Below, piece after piece: positions 8,926 to 15,943 of a stretch of 64,000 nucleotides of DNA; within the stretch, counting starts at the first letter, position 1; each line of letters begins with the position of its first letter. The stretch comes from Micromonospora carbonacea (lineage in GTDB: Bacteria > Actinomycetota > Actinomycetes > Mycobacteriales > Micromonosporaceae), in contig NZ_JACHMZ010000001.1 of assembly GCF_014205165.1 (NCBI RefSeq), forward strand, positions 2,812,501 through 2,876,500. Direction: 5' to 3'. The position numbers and the translations under genes are program-made. The notes under the pieces are model-generated. The model searched no databases. It worked only from the letters and a program-made list of their open reading frames with translations, and was not told where the DNA came from.

Positions 8926-9758
8926 CCTGGATCGAGGCCATCGTCCTGGGCGTCGTCCAGGGGCTCACGGAGTTCCTCCCGGTCAGCTCGTCGGGGCACC
9001 TGCGGATCACCTCGGCGATCTTCTTCGGCCGGGACGCCGGCGCGTCGTTCACCGCCGTCACGCAGCTCGGCACCGAGGCGGCCGTGCTGATCTACTTCGC
9101 CAAGGACATCTGGCGGATCACCCGGACCTGGATCGTCGGGCTCTGGGACCGCTCGGTGCGGTCCAGCCTCGACTACCGGATGGGCTGGTACGTCATCGTC
9201 GGCTCGATCCCGATCGGGCTGTTCGGCTTCCTGTTCAAGGACCAGATCCGCACCGCCGGGCGCAACCTGTGGGTGGTCGCCACCACGCTGATCGTCTTCG
9301 CGTTCGTGCTGGCCTTCGCCGAGTACTGGGGGCGGCAGAGCCGCACCCTGGAGAACTTCCGGATGCGCGACGGCATCGTGATGGGCTTCGCGCAGGCGAT
9401 GGCGCTGATCCCCGGGGTGTCCCGCTCCGGCGGCACGCTCACCGCCGGCCTGCTGCTCAACCTCACCCGGGAGGCGGCGGCCCGGTACTCGTTCCTGCTC
9501 GCCATCCCGGCGGTCGTGATGTCCGGCATCTTCAGCGTCGGCGACGTCTTCGAGCCGTCCGCGCCGGGGACGTCCGCGCCGAGCGGGGCGCAGATGGTGG
9601 TGGCCACGCTCATCGCCTTCGTCATCGGCTACGCGGCGATCGCCTGGCTGCTGCGCTACGTCGCCCACCACACCCTGTACGTCTTCGTGCTGTACCGGGT
9701 CGCCCTCGGCACCCTCGTGCTCGCCCTCCTGATGACGGGCACGATCGCCGCCACCTAG
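8922..9758 (+). CDS. uppP: undecaprenyl-diphosphatase
   Basis: A 278-residue polytopic membrane protein of the BacA/UppP family, which dephosphorylates undecaprenyl pyrophosphate to recycle the cell-wall lipid carrier; loss or overexpression alters bacitracin sensitivity in other bacteria. Both signature motifs are present: [17 protein letters not shown] (residues 12-28) and PGVSRSGGT (about 164-172). The GTG at 8922 overlaps the upstream stop by 4 bases. A dispersed repeat element starts 2 bases after the stop. Confidence 0.96.
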   Translation: MTWIEAIVLGVVQGLTEFLPVSSSGHLRITSAIFFGRDAGASFTAVTQLGTEAAVLIYFAKDIWRITRTWIVGLWDRSVRSSLDYRMGWYVIVGSIPIGLFGFLFKDQIRTAGRNLWVVATTLIVFAFVLAFAEYWGRQSRTLENFRMRDGIVMGFAQAMALIPGVSRSGGTLTAGLLLNLTREAAARYSFLLAIPAVVMSGIFSVGDVFEPSAPGTSAPSGAQMVVATLIAFVIGYAAIAWLLRYVAHHTLYVFVLYRVALGTLVLALLMTGTIAAT

Positions 9759-9760
9759 GT

Positions 9761-9815
9761 GCAAGGAAGGGCCCCTTGTTAACGCTTCCGGTAGTGGAGG
9801 GGCCCCTTCTTAACG
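9761..9815 (+). repeat. 55-bp two-module dispersed repeat, copy 1
   Basis: Module A (GCAAGGAAGGGCCCC, then TTGTTAACGC; 9761-9785), a 10-bp spacer, and module B (9796-9815, GGGGCCCCTTCTTAACG core). It aligns without gaps to the reverse complement of 32374-32428, 47 of 55 positions identical by my count. It lies in a convergent junction right after uppP, as copy 2 lies after an efflux gene. Confidence 0.75.
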
Positions 9816-9841
9816 TTCCTCGGCTGTCTGGGGGCGGGGAT

Positions 9842-9882
9842 GCCACCGGCCGGGCCCCTGTGATCGGGGCCCGGCCGGTGGC
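9842..9882. terminator. 17-bp perfect hairpin
   Basis: Arms GCCACCGGCCGGGCCCC (9842-9858) and GGGGCCCGGCCGGTGGC (9866-9882) with loop TGTGATC. It is positioned 14 bases past the stop of the minus-strand secreted protein and also downstream of uppP, so probably bidirectional. Confidence 0.75.
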
Positions 9883-9895
9883 GTTCGTGCTGGTG

Positions 9896-10504
9896 TCAGC
9901 TGTTGTTCCAGTGCTGGGTGACGAGGTCGGCGGCCTGCTGTTCCCACTGGGCGTAGGCGTCGGGGTAGGCGGAGACCTGGACGGTCTGGGCGGCGTCGGT
10001 CAGGGCCATGTCCTGCCAGCCGTCGACCTGTCGGAGGCCCTTGAGGAACGCGGTGGTGGCGTACTGGGGGTCGGTGATCTGCTCCGGGGTGCCCCAGCCG
10101 CTGGAGGGGCGCTGCTGGAACAGGCCGAGGGAGTCGTGGTCGTTGCGGTCACCCAGGTGGCCCAGGTTCTCCAGCTTCGACTCCTGCAACGCCGTGCCGA
10201 TCGAGATCACCGCGGCGCGCTCGTCCAGGCCCGCCTTCTTCGTGGCGGCGATGACGGCCTTGACGTTGGCGGTCTGCTCCGGGTCGAGGTCGATGCGCGA
10301 CTGCGCGCCCTGCACACCGTGCGGGATGAGCTTCCCGGCGTCCACGCCAGCGGCCTTGTCGGCCTTGTCGGCCTGGACGGCGGCGACGGGCCGCGCGTCA
10401 ACAGTGTCGGTGGTGGCGTGGTTCAGGGGGCCGGCGGCGAGGCCACCGGCGAACGCGAGTCCGGCGATGCCGAGGACGCTCTTACGCAGGATGGTCGTGT
10501 TCAT
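9896..10504 (-). CDS. secreted lysozyme-like protein
   Basis: A 202-residue exported protein. A signal peptide (MNTTILRKSVLGIAGLAFAG and on to about residue 30) precedes a short Lys/Asp-rich linker. From about residue 85 there is a lysozyme-like fold with a candidate catalytic Glu in GTALQESKLENL and the motif DSLGLFQQRPSSGWG, seen in actinobacterial SLT-like cell-wall enzymes. It probably cleaves or binds peptidoglycan. The ATG at 10504 has GGAG 9 bases upstream. The 700-bp region upstream, with repeats, suggests a long leader or complex control, as for cell-wall hydrolases such as Rpf. Activity is inferred. Confidence 0.75.
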   Translation of the reverse strand: MNTTILRKSVLGIAGLAFAGGLAAGPLNHATTDTVDARPVAAVQADKADKAAGVDAGKLIPHGVQGAQSRIDLDPEQTANVKAVIAATKKAGLDERAAVISIGTALQESKLENLGHLGDRNDHDSLGLFQQRPSSGWGTPEQITDPQYATTAFLKGLRQVDGWQDMALTDAAQTVQVSAYPDAYAQWEQQAADLVTQHWNNS

Positions 10505-10659
10505 GAGGGGTGACTCCAATCCGGGGGTCGGCACACCCACCTGCGCCGGGGAAGGCTCAGGGGTGTGCGAGCACCACGTCGAGGCGCCCGAACAACGAAC
10601 AAAGGGGGAAAGACGAGGAAGGACCGGGCCGGCTGCCACGTGCGGTACCGCGCCGGGTC

Positions 10660-10777
10660 CAGGTGTAACGACCGGCGACCCACACCCATTCCCGGCGACC
10701 GGCCACCACCCTGGGGGCGGGGGCTGCTGGGCCGGGGGTCTGGCGGGTGCTGCTTCGGTCGTGCGTCAGGTGTAACG
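10660..10777 (-). repeat. direct repeat pair CAGGTGTAACG
   Basis: CAGGTGTAACG occurs at 10660-10670 and 10767-10777, perfect over 11 bp and 107 bp apart, in the upstream region of the secreted lysozyme-like gene (CGTTACACCTG in its orientation). Possible regulator sites or promoter-associated repeats. Confidence 0.45.
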
Positions 10778-10878
10778 CCCCCGACCCCGCCGAGATTCCG
10801 GCCCCCGGGTGCCGCCGGCCACCCCACCCCCGGGGCCCGGGCCGGTGCCGGCCTCGACGCCCACGCCCCGCACCCACT

Positions 10879-10900
10879 CCCCGCCCACCCCACCCACCCC
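10879..10900 (-). other. potential G-quadruplex tract
   Basis: Five runs of 3-4 C (G on the minus strand) separated by single bases: CCCC G CCC A CCCC A CCC A CCCC. On the minus strand, the transcript strand of the secreted protein leader, this is a textbook G-quadruplex pattern. Confidence 0.5.
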
Positions 10901-10903
10901 ACC

Positions 10904-11159
10904 GAGTCGGACAATCCGCCCATCCCGGTGGGGGCGTGACGGGATGCCGGGCAGATGGGGGCATCAACGGGACGGGATACCGCCACCTGCCCGACATGAA
11001 GTCGATCAACCCAGCCCCGCCGACGGGCCGGGCTGAACTGCCCCGCCAGAGTCAGACAATCCGCCCATCCCGGTGGCGGGGTGAGGGGATGTCGGGCAGG
11101 TGGGGGTATCAACGGGGCGGGATGCCCCCACCTGCCCGAGATGGAGTGTCGAGCAACCC
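10904..11159. repeat. two ~108-bp direct repeats, each with a long hairpin
   Basis: Copy 1 (10904-11012) and copy 2 (11049-11159) share GACAATCCGCCCATCCCGGT and then a long inverted repeat. In copy 2 the arms are 11092-11110 and 11121-11139 (19 bp, one mismatch, loop AACGGGGCGG). In copy 1 they are 10947-10965 and 10976-10994 with compensating and non-compensating changes. Conserved pairing between diverged copies suggests a structured RNA or a cruciform binding site. Confidence 0.65.
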
Positions 11160-11188
11160 CTCGCCCTGTTCCGGTCCGCGCGGCCGCC

Positions 11189-11194
11189 TAGGGT
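11189..11194 (+). promoter_or_regulatory. -10 hexamer TAGGGT, 7 nt before GTG
   Basis: TAGGGT ends 7 bases before the GTG at 11202, with no Shine-Dalgarno; fits a leaderless transcript. Confidence 0.55.
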
Positions 11195-11201
11195 GGGCAG
11201 C

Positions 11202-11906
11202 GTGGCGACTCTTCTCCTCCTGCGGCACGGCCGCACCACCGCGAACGCCGACGGCGGCCTGGCCGGGCGGCAGCCCGTCGAGCTGGACGACACGGGCCGG
11301 GCCCAGGCGACGGCGGCGGGTGAGCGGCTGCGTGGGCTACCCCTCGCGGCGGTGGTGACCAGCCCGCTGATCCGGTGCCGGCAGACCCTGGAACTGGCTC
11401 TGCCGCAGGCCGCGCCGACGGTGGACGAGGGGCTGATCGAGTGCGGGTACGGCAGTTGGGAGGGGCAGCCGCTCAAGAAGCTCGCCAAGGAGCCGCTCTG
11501 GCCGGTGGTCCAGCAGCACCCCAGCGCCGCCGTCTTCCCCGACGGGGAGGCCATGGCGGCGATGGCGGCCCGCGCCGTGGCCACGGTGCGCTCCTGGGAC
11601 GCCCGGATCACCGCCGAGCACGGCCCCGAGGCGGTCTGGCTGGCGTGCAGCCACGGCGACGTGATCAAGGCCATCGTCGCGGACGCGCTCGGCGTACACC
11701 TGGATCTTTTTCAGCGCATCGTCGCGGACCCGGCGTCGGTCACGGCGATCCGGTACACGCCGCTGCGGCCCTTCCTGCTGCGGCTCAACGATACCGGCGG
11801 CGACCTGGCCGGGCTGGTGCCGCCGCCGCGCAAGCGACGGCGGCGGTCCGCGCGGCCGGCGGAGTCGGACGCCGCGGTCGGCGGGGGAGCGGGGGCCGGG
11901 CGGTGA
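11202..11906 (+). CDS. histidine phosphatase family protein (MSMEG_4193-like)
   Basis: A 234-residue phosphoglycerate mutase-like phosphatase. The phosphohistidine motif LLRHGRTTAN is near residue 6 and the second catalytic His is in ACSHGDVIK. A basic C-terminal tail (PPPRKRRRRS) follows. In actinobacteria this subfamily is tied to DUF3090, an SCO1664-like protein and MshC, the order found here. The substrate is unknown; a link to mycothiol or coenzyme metabolism is only suggested by the neighbourhood. The GTG at 11202 is chosen from the conserved N-terminus and the -10 position. The 121-bp gap to DUF3090 has its own promoter. Confidence 0.9.
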   Translation: MATLLLLRHGRTTANADGGLAGRQPVELDDTGRAQATAAGERLRGLPLAAVVTSPLIRCRQTLELALPQAAPTVDEGLIECGYGSWEGQPLKKLAKEPLWPVVQQHPSAAVFPDGEAMAAMAARAVATVRSWDARITAEHGPEAVWLACSHGDVIKAIVADALGVHLDLFQRIVADPASVTAIRYTPLRPFLLRLNDTGGDLAGLVPPPRKRRRRSARPAESDAAVGGGAGAGR

Positions 11907-12014
11907 GGCCGGCGACGGGCGTCCTCCCCGGCGGGCGGGCCGGGTGGCGCGACCGGCGTGGCGCGGGCGCGCGATTCCGGGTCGGTGGGGTGCGCGACGC
12001 TGTGGCGCGCCGGA

Positions 12015-12020
12015 TAGGGT
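12015..12020 (+). promoter_or_regulatory. -10 hexamer TAGGGT, 7 nt before ATG
   Basis: TAGGGT ends 7 bases before the ATG at 12028 of the DUF3090 gene; no Shine-Dalgarno, consistent with leaderless initiation. Confidence 0.55.
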
Positions 12021-12027
12021 CGTGGGT

Positions 12028-12612
12028 ATGACCCACCAGGTGCACGCCTTCGAGCCGCCGGAGCGGTTCGTCGCCGGGACCGTCGGGCCGCCCGGGGAGC
12101 GGACGTTCTTCCTACAGGCCCGCGGCGGAGGCCGGCTGGTCAGCGTCGCGCTGGAGAAGGTCCAGGTGTCGTTGCTCGCCGAGAAGCTGGAGGAGCTGCT
12201 CACCGAGGCGCAGCGCCGTTTCGGCGTGCAGCTGCCCGAGGCGGTGGCCTCCGTGGGTGACAACGATCCACTGGACACGCCGGTCGACGAGGAGTTCCGC
12301 GTGGGCACCCTCGGGCTGGCCTTCGACGTCGACACCGCGACCGTCGTGATCGAGGCGATCGCCGCCGGTGAGGCGGAGGCCGAGGTCGAGCTGGGCGGCG
12401 ACGAGGACGAAGACGACGACGAGGACGACGACGAGGAGCCGGACGAGGACCTGGACCGGTTGCGGGTCCGGTTGACCCCCGAGGCGACCCGCGAGTTCAT
12501 CGAGCGGGCCCGCCGGGTGGTCAACGCCGGCCGTCCGCCCTGCCCGCTCTGCGGCCAGCCGCTGGATCCCGCCGGGCACCTCTGCCCGCGGCACAACGGT
12601 TATCACCGGTGA
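12028..12612 (+). CDS. DUF3090 family protein
   Basis: A 194-residue actinobacterial protein of unknown function (the conserved hypothetical between the MSMEG_4193-like phosphatase and the SCO1664-like gene). The N-terminal part has GERTFFLQARGGGRLVSVAL. The middle carries an unusually long acidic run (almost pure Asp/Glu, about residues 128-149). The C-terminus has a zinc-ribbon-like CPLCGQPLDPAGHLCPRHNG. The stop overlaps the next GTG by 4 bases, so co-translation is likely. The acidic run varies in such proteins and may be a linker. Confidence 0.9.
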   Translation: MTHQVHAFEPPERFVAGTVGPPGERTFFLQARGGGRLVSVALEKVQVSLLAEKLEELLTEAQRRFGVQLPEAVASVGDNDPLDTPVDEEFRVGTLGLAFDVDTATVVIEAIAAGEAEAEVELGGDEDEDDDEDDDEEPDEDLDRLRVRLTPEATREFIERARRVVNAGRPPCPLCGQPLDPAGHLCPRHNGYHR

Positions 12613-13427
12613 CCTCGTCGGAACTCGAACGTCGACAGGACGACGCGGCGACGCTACGGCTGCTCCGTGACGGTGAGCTGACCGTCGAGGGCCGGCTGGT
12701 CGACGCGTCGAACGCGACGCTGCTCGGTGCGCTCACGCTCGACGGGGCGAGTGCCCGCTGCGTCTACAAGCCGGTGCGCGGTGAGCGTCCCCTCTGGGAC
12801 TTCCCGGACGGCACCCTCGCCGGCCGGGAGGTCTCGGCGTACCTGGTCTCCCGGGCCACGGGTTGGGACCTGGTCCCGCCGACGGTGCTGCGCGACGGCC
12901 CGTTCGGGCCGGGCTCCTGTCAACTGTGGATCGACGAGCCCGACGACGCCGAGCCGCTGGTCGGCTTCGTGCCGGCGGAGGCGGTGCCGCCGCGCTGGTT
13001 CCCGGTCGCGGCGGCCCGGGACGACGACGGCGCCGCGTACGCGCTGGCCCACGCCGACGACCCGCGCCTGGCCCGGCTGGCGGTGCTCGACGCGGTCATC
13101 AACAACGCGGACCGCAAGGGCGGCCACGTGCTGCTCGGCGCGGACGACCGGCTCTACGGCGTCGACCACGGGGTGAGCTTCCACGTGGAGGACAAGCTGC
13201 GCACCGTGCTCTGGGGCTGGGCCGGCCGGGAGCTGCCGCCGGACGCGCTGGAGATGCTCGCCGACCTGGCGGTCCGGCTCGGCGGGGAGCTGGGTGAGGA
13301 GCTCGCCGAGCATCTGACGATCCGCGAGGTCGCCGAGCTGACGGCACGGGTGGGACGGTTGCGCGACGGCGGCCGGTTCCCCCAGCCGCCGCAGGACTGG
13401 CCGGCGATGCCCTGGCCGCCGATGTAG
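12609..13427 (+). CDS. SCO1664 family protein (PI3/4-kinase-like fold)
   Basis: A 272-residue protein of the SCO1664 family, related to the phosphatidylinositol 3/4-kinase and HipA-like kinase fold. It has the N-terminal strand region CVYKPVRGERPLWDFPDG (the Lys would contact ATP), a catalytic-loop-like AVINNADRKGGHVL and a DFG-like YGVDHGVSFH. It may phosphorylate a protein or small molecule; no substrate is known. It is coupled to DUF3090 by a GTGA overlap. Together with the phosphatase upstream it would make a kinase/phosphatase pair beside mshC, which is notable. Confidence 0.88.
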   Translation: MTSSELERRQDDAATLRLLRDGELTVEGRLVDASNATLLGALTLDGASARCVYKPVRGERPLWDFPDGTLAGREVSAYLVSRATGWDLVPPTVLRDGPFGPGSCQLWIDEPDDAEPLVGFVPAEAVPPRWFPVAAARDDDGAAYALAHADDPRLARLAVLDAVINNADRKGGHVLLGADDRLYGVDHGVSFHVEDKLRTVLWGWAGRELPPDALEMLADLAVRLGGELGEELAEHLTIREVAELTARVGRLRDGGRFPQPPQDWPAMPWPPM

Positions 13428-13449
13428 CCGTCGCCCGGCCGCCCGAGGC

Positions 13450-13495
13450 AGCCGTGGGTCGGCCCCTGGCCGGCCGAGTAGCCGTGGGTCGGCCC
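13450..13495. repeat. 30-bp tandem repeat, about two copies
   Basis: AGCCGTGGGTCGGCCC occurs at 13450-13465 and 13480-13495 (16 bp perfect, period 30). A weaker third unit (TAGCCGTCGCCCGG) begins at the stop of the SCO1664-like gene. Noncoding. Confidence 0.5.
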
Positions 13496-13624
13496 GGGTG
13501 GGCCGGCGGTCCGCCTCCGGGGCCCCTCGGCCGTCGGTGGCGCGCCTCGCGCCGCCCACCAGGGACGTGAGCGGTTGTCGCGTTGGTCACCCGTGGGGCG
13601 GGTCCGGCGCGCGGGGCGGCTGGC

Positions 13625-13630
13625 TAGGCT
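13625..13630 (+). promoter_or_regulatory. -10 hexamer TAGGCT, 7 nt before mshC ATG
   Basis: TAGGCT ends 7 bases before the ATG at 13638; no Shine-Dalgarno. Supports this start and a leaderless mshC mRNA. Confidence 0.55.
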
Positions 13631-13637
13631 GACGGTC

Positions 13638-14876
13638 ATGGAGTCTTGGACGGGACATGAGGTGCCACGGCTGCCCGGCAGGGGCGGCCCGCTGACATTG
13701 TTCGACTCGGCGCGACGCGGTGCCCATCCCAGCCGGCCCGGCGACGTGGCCACCATGTACGTCTGCGGCATCACCCCGTACGATGCCACGCACCTCGGCC
13801 ACGCCGCCACCATGATCACTTTCGATCTGGTGCAGCGGATGTGGCTCGACGCGGGCCTGACGGTGCGCTACGTGCAGAACGTCACCGACATCGACGATCC
13901 GCTGCTGGAGCGGGCCGAGCGCGACGGCGAGGACTGGAAGGTCCTGGCGATGCGGGAGACCGCGCTGTTCCGCGAGGACATGGAGGCGCTGCGGATGATC
14001 CCGCCGGCGCACTACGTCGGCGCGGTCGAGTCGATCCCCGACATCGCCGACAAGGTCCTCACCCTGCTCAAGGACGGTGCCGCGTACCGGCTCGACGACG
14101 GCACCGGGGACGTCTACTTCGACGTCGCCGCCGCGCCGGAGTTCGGCTACGAGTCCAACCTGTCCCGCGCCGAGATGCTGGAGATCTTCCCCGAGCGCGG
14201 GGGTGACCCGGAGCGGGCCGGCAAGCGCGACCCCCTGGACCCGCTGCTGTGGCGGGGCGCCCGCGAGGGCGAGCCGTCCTGGCCCGGCGGCGACCTCGGC
14301 CCGGGCCGGCCCGGCTGGCACATCGAGTGCGCGGTGATCGCGCTGAACCTGCTCGGCGAGTCGATCGACGTGCAGGGCGGCGGCAACGACCTGCTCTTCC
14401 CGCACCACGAGTGTTCCGCCGCGCACGCCGAGCGGCTCACCGGCCGGTCGCCGTTCGCGACCCACTACGTGCACGCCGGCATGATCGGCCTGAACGGCGA
14501 GAAGATGTCGAAGTCCAAGGGCAACCTGGTCTTCGTCTCCCGGCTGCGGGCCGACCTGGTGGACCCGATGGCGGTCCGGCTCGGGCTGATGGCCGGCCAC
14601 TACCGCGCCGACCGCACCTGGACCGACGGGCTGCTCGCCGCCGCCGAGGAGCGCCTGGCCCGCTGGCGGCGGGCCGCCGCCGCGCCGTCCGGGCCGTCCG
14701 GCGAGGACTTCCTGGCGGGGGTACGCGAGCGCCTCGGCGACGACCTGGACACCCCGGGCGCGCTCGCGCTCGCCGACGACTGGGCGGAGCGTGCCCTCGC
14801 CGGCACGGGCACGGACCCCGAGGCCCCGGCCCTCTTCGCCGCGACCGTCGACGCCCTCCTCGGCATCCGCCTCTAA
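13638..14876 (+). CDS. mshC: L-cysteine:1D-myo-inositol 2-amino-2-deoxy-glucopyranoside ligase
   Basis: A 412-residue class I cysteinyl-tRNA synthetase paralogue that joins cysteine to GlcN-Ins with ATP, the third enzymatic step of mycothiol synthesis. Visible features: zinc-site [14 protein letters not shown] containing the HIGH-like motif, [12 protein letters not shown], the second signature KMSKSKGN, and the absence of the tRNA-binding C-terminal extension of true CysS. The chosen ATG gives [14 protein letters not shown], the usual MshC N-terminus. The mshC product is essential for the major thiol of actinomycetes. It lies 210 bp after the SCO1664-like gene. Confidence 0.95.
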   Translation: MESWTGHEVPRLPGRGGPLTLFDSARRGAHPSRPGDVATMYVCGITPYDATHLGHAATMITFDLVQRMWLDAGLTVRYVQNVTDIDDPLLERAERDGEDWKVLAMRETALFREDMEALRMIPPAHYVGAVESIPDIADKVLTLLKDGAAYRLDDGTGDVYFDVAAAPEFGYESNLSRAEMLEIFPERGGDPERAGKRDPLDPLLWRGAREGEPSWPGGDLGPGRPGWHIECAVIALNLLGESIDVQGGGNDLLFPHHECSAAHAERLTGRSPFATHYVHAGMIGLNGEKMSKSKGNLVFVSRLRADLVDPMAVRLGLMAGHYRADRTWTDGLLAAAEERLARWRRAAAAPSGPSGEDFLAGVRERLGDDLDTPGALALADDWAERALAGTGTDPEAPALFAATVDALLGIRL

Positions 14877-14914
14877 CCCACCCGAACCGCCACCCCCAGT
14901 CGCCCCACCCTCCT

Positions 14915-14984
14915 GCCCCGGTGATCAAGAGAAACGCGTCAGAGTCGATCTCCACGGTGCCGCAAACCTCTTGATCACCGGGGC
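14915..14984. repeat. 70-bp palindromic element, 17-bp perfect arms
   Basis: GCCCCGGTGATCAAGAG (14915-14931) and CTCTTGATCACCGGGGC (14968-14984) flank a 36-base interior containing GTCGATC. It lies between convergent mshC and GntR genes. The long loop is unlike a plain terminator; the form is that of a small palindromic dispersed element (MITE-like) that may also act as a terminator. I believe similar TTGATCACC palindromes recur in Micromonospora genomes, but that is recollection, not a search. Confidence 0.65.
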
Positions 14985-15032
14985 GGGGCCGGAGGGGGAG
15001 GCGCGGGGATCGGGCAGGGGAGGGGCAGGGGG

Positions 15033-15824
15033 CTAGCCCAGGATCAGGCCCGGGTCCGGGTCGGGGGTCGGGGTGGGGGCCGGGATCTTGTATTCCTCGG
15101 TGAGCGTCGTCATCGGGCCGGGCCAGGTGGCCTGGGCGACCTCGATGGGCTTGCGCCGGGCGTCGTAGGCGACGTGCAGCAGGTGCAGCACGGGGGTGTC
15201 GGGGCGGATCTGGAGGGTCTCCGCCTCCTCGCGGCTGGGCTGGCGGGCGGTGATGGTGTCGGTGGCGGTGACGTACTGCCGGCCGGTGGCCTCCTCCGCC
15301 TCCTGGTAGAGGGGCCGGCCGAACGCCTCTCCCCGTTCCAGGGTGGTGCCGGCGGTGTCGGCCGGGAGGAACCAGGAGGCGCCCACCTCGACGGGGGAGT
15401 CCTCGGTGCGGACGAGGTGGCGGCGGCAGAGCAGCTCGGTGCCGTCGGCGACGCCGAACGCGTCGGCCACCTCGGGCGGGGCGGGGGCGCGGCCGACGGA
15501 GACGAGCTGCTGACGGTACCGGGCGGCAAGGTCCGTGTGGTAGCCGCGGAACCCGCCGTACCGGCCCCGGGAGAGGCGGTTGAGCCGGCGTCGGGTGCCC
15601 CTGACGTACGTGCCGGAGCCGGGCTTGGTGATCAGGATGCCCTCGACCCGCAGCTGGTCGACGGCGCGCTGCACGGTCTGCTTGGCGACGCCGAACATCT
15701 CGGCGATGGCCGGGATGGACGGGAGGCGCTCGCCCGGCCCCCAGTCGCCGCGGCGCACCTGGGCCTTGAGCTGCGCGGCGATCTGCCGGTGCGGGAACTC
15801 GGCGGCACCCGGGTTGATCTGCAT
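15033..15824 (-). CDS. GntR family regulator, HutC subfamily
   Basis: A 263-residue repressor-like protein. The N-terminal winged helix (residues 8-75; RLPSIPAIAEMFGVAKQTVQ) is followed by a UTRA ligand-binding domain (about 95-250) with the ELLCRRHLVR strand. The C-terminus is a short Pro/Thr/Asp tail. The start at 15824 has AGGAGG 6 bases upstream. A palindrome CTAGGTTCCTAG 22 bp upstream of the ATG is a probable autoregulatory site. Ligand unknown; HutC proteins often bind histidine-pathway or sugar metabolites. Confidence 0.9.
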   Translation of the reverse strand: MQINPGAAEFPHRQIAAQLKAQVRRGDWGPGERLPSIPAIAEMFGVAKQTVQRAVDQLRVEGILITKPGSGTYVRGTRRRLNRLSRGRYGGFRGYHTDLAARYRQQLVSVGRAPAPPEVADAFGVADGTELLCRRHLVRTEDSPVEVGASWFLPADTAGTTLERGEAFGRPLYQEAEEATGRQYVTATDTITARQPSREEAETLQIRPDTPVLHLLHVAYDARRKPIEVAQATWPGPMTTLTEEYKIPAPTPTPDPDPGLILG

Positions 15825-15845
15825 GGCTCCTCCTGGAGATCACAG

Positions 15846-15857
15846 CTAGGTTCCTAG
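15846..15857. promoter_or_regulatory. palindromic operator upstream of gntR
   Basis: CTAGG-TT-CCTAG, a perfect 12-bp palindrome, 21 bases upstream of the GntR start. Position and symmetry fit an autoregulatory operator. Confidence 0.55.
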
Positions 15858-15896
15858 GATGCCCTACGGGGTGTGAGCGCGCCACCCCGAACCCGC

Positions 15897-15930
15897 GAAA
15901 GCCCCCGGACCAGGCGGTCCGGGGGCTTTC
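15897..15930. terminator. 15-bp hairpin with T-run
   Basis: GAAAGCCCCCGGACC (15897-15911), loop AGGC, GGTCCGGGGGCTTTC (15916-15930). A classical terminator for the minus-strand PAC2 gene, ending 13 bases past its stop, and usable in both directions. Confidence 0.85.
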
Positions 15931-15943
15931 GGAGTGGATCCGG

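Larger units (their letters stand above)
10505..11201. other. 697-bp divergent intergenic region with layered repeats
   Basis: No convincing coding frame; the open frames here are GC-driven and span the repeats. It contains an 11-bp direct repeat pair (10660 and 10767), a C-run tract (10879-10900) able to form a quadruplex on the minus strand, and two long hairpin-bearing direct repeats (10904-11159). The leader of the minus-strand secreted protein must lie here. I looked for a c-di-AMP (ydaO) riboswitch, common upstream of actinobacterial cell-wall hydrolases, but could not match its conserved core. Confidence 0.6.

Noticed and set aside
10505..10800. c-di-AMP (ydaO) riboswitch before the secreted lysozyme-like gene
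   Set aside because: Expected in this context, but I could not identify its conserved internal segments by eye; left as an open test.
10809..11358. Coding frames across 10.8-11.3 kb
   Set aside because: They follow the direct repeats, have Pro/Arg-rich nonsense composition, and change frame between repeat copies.
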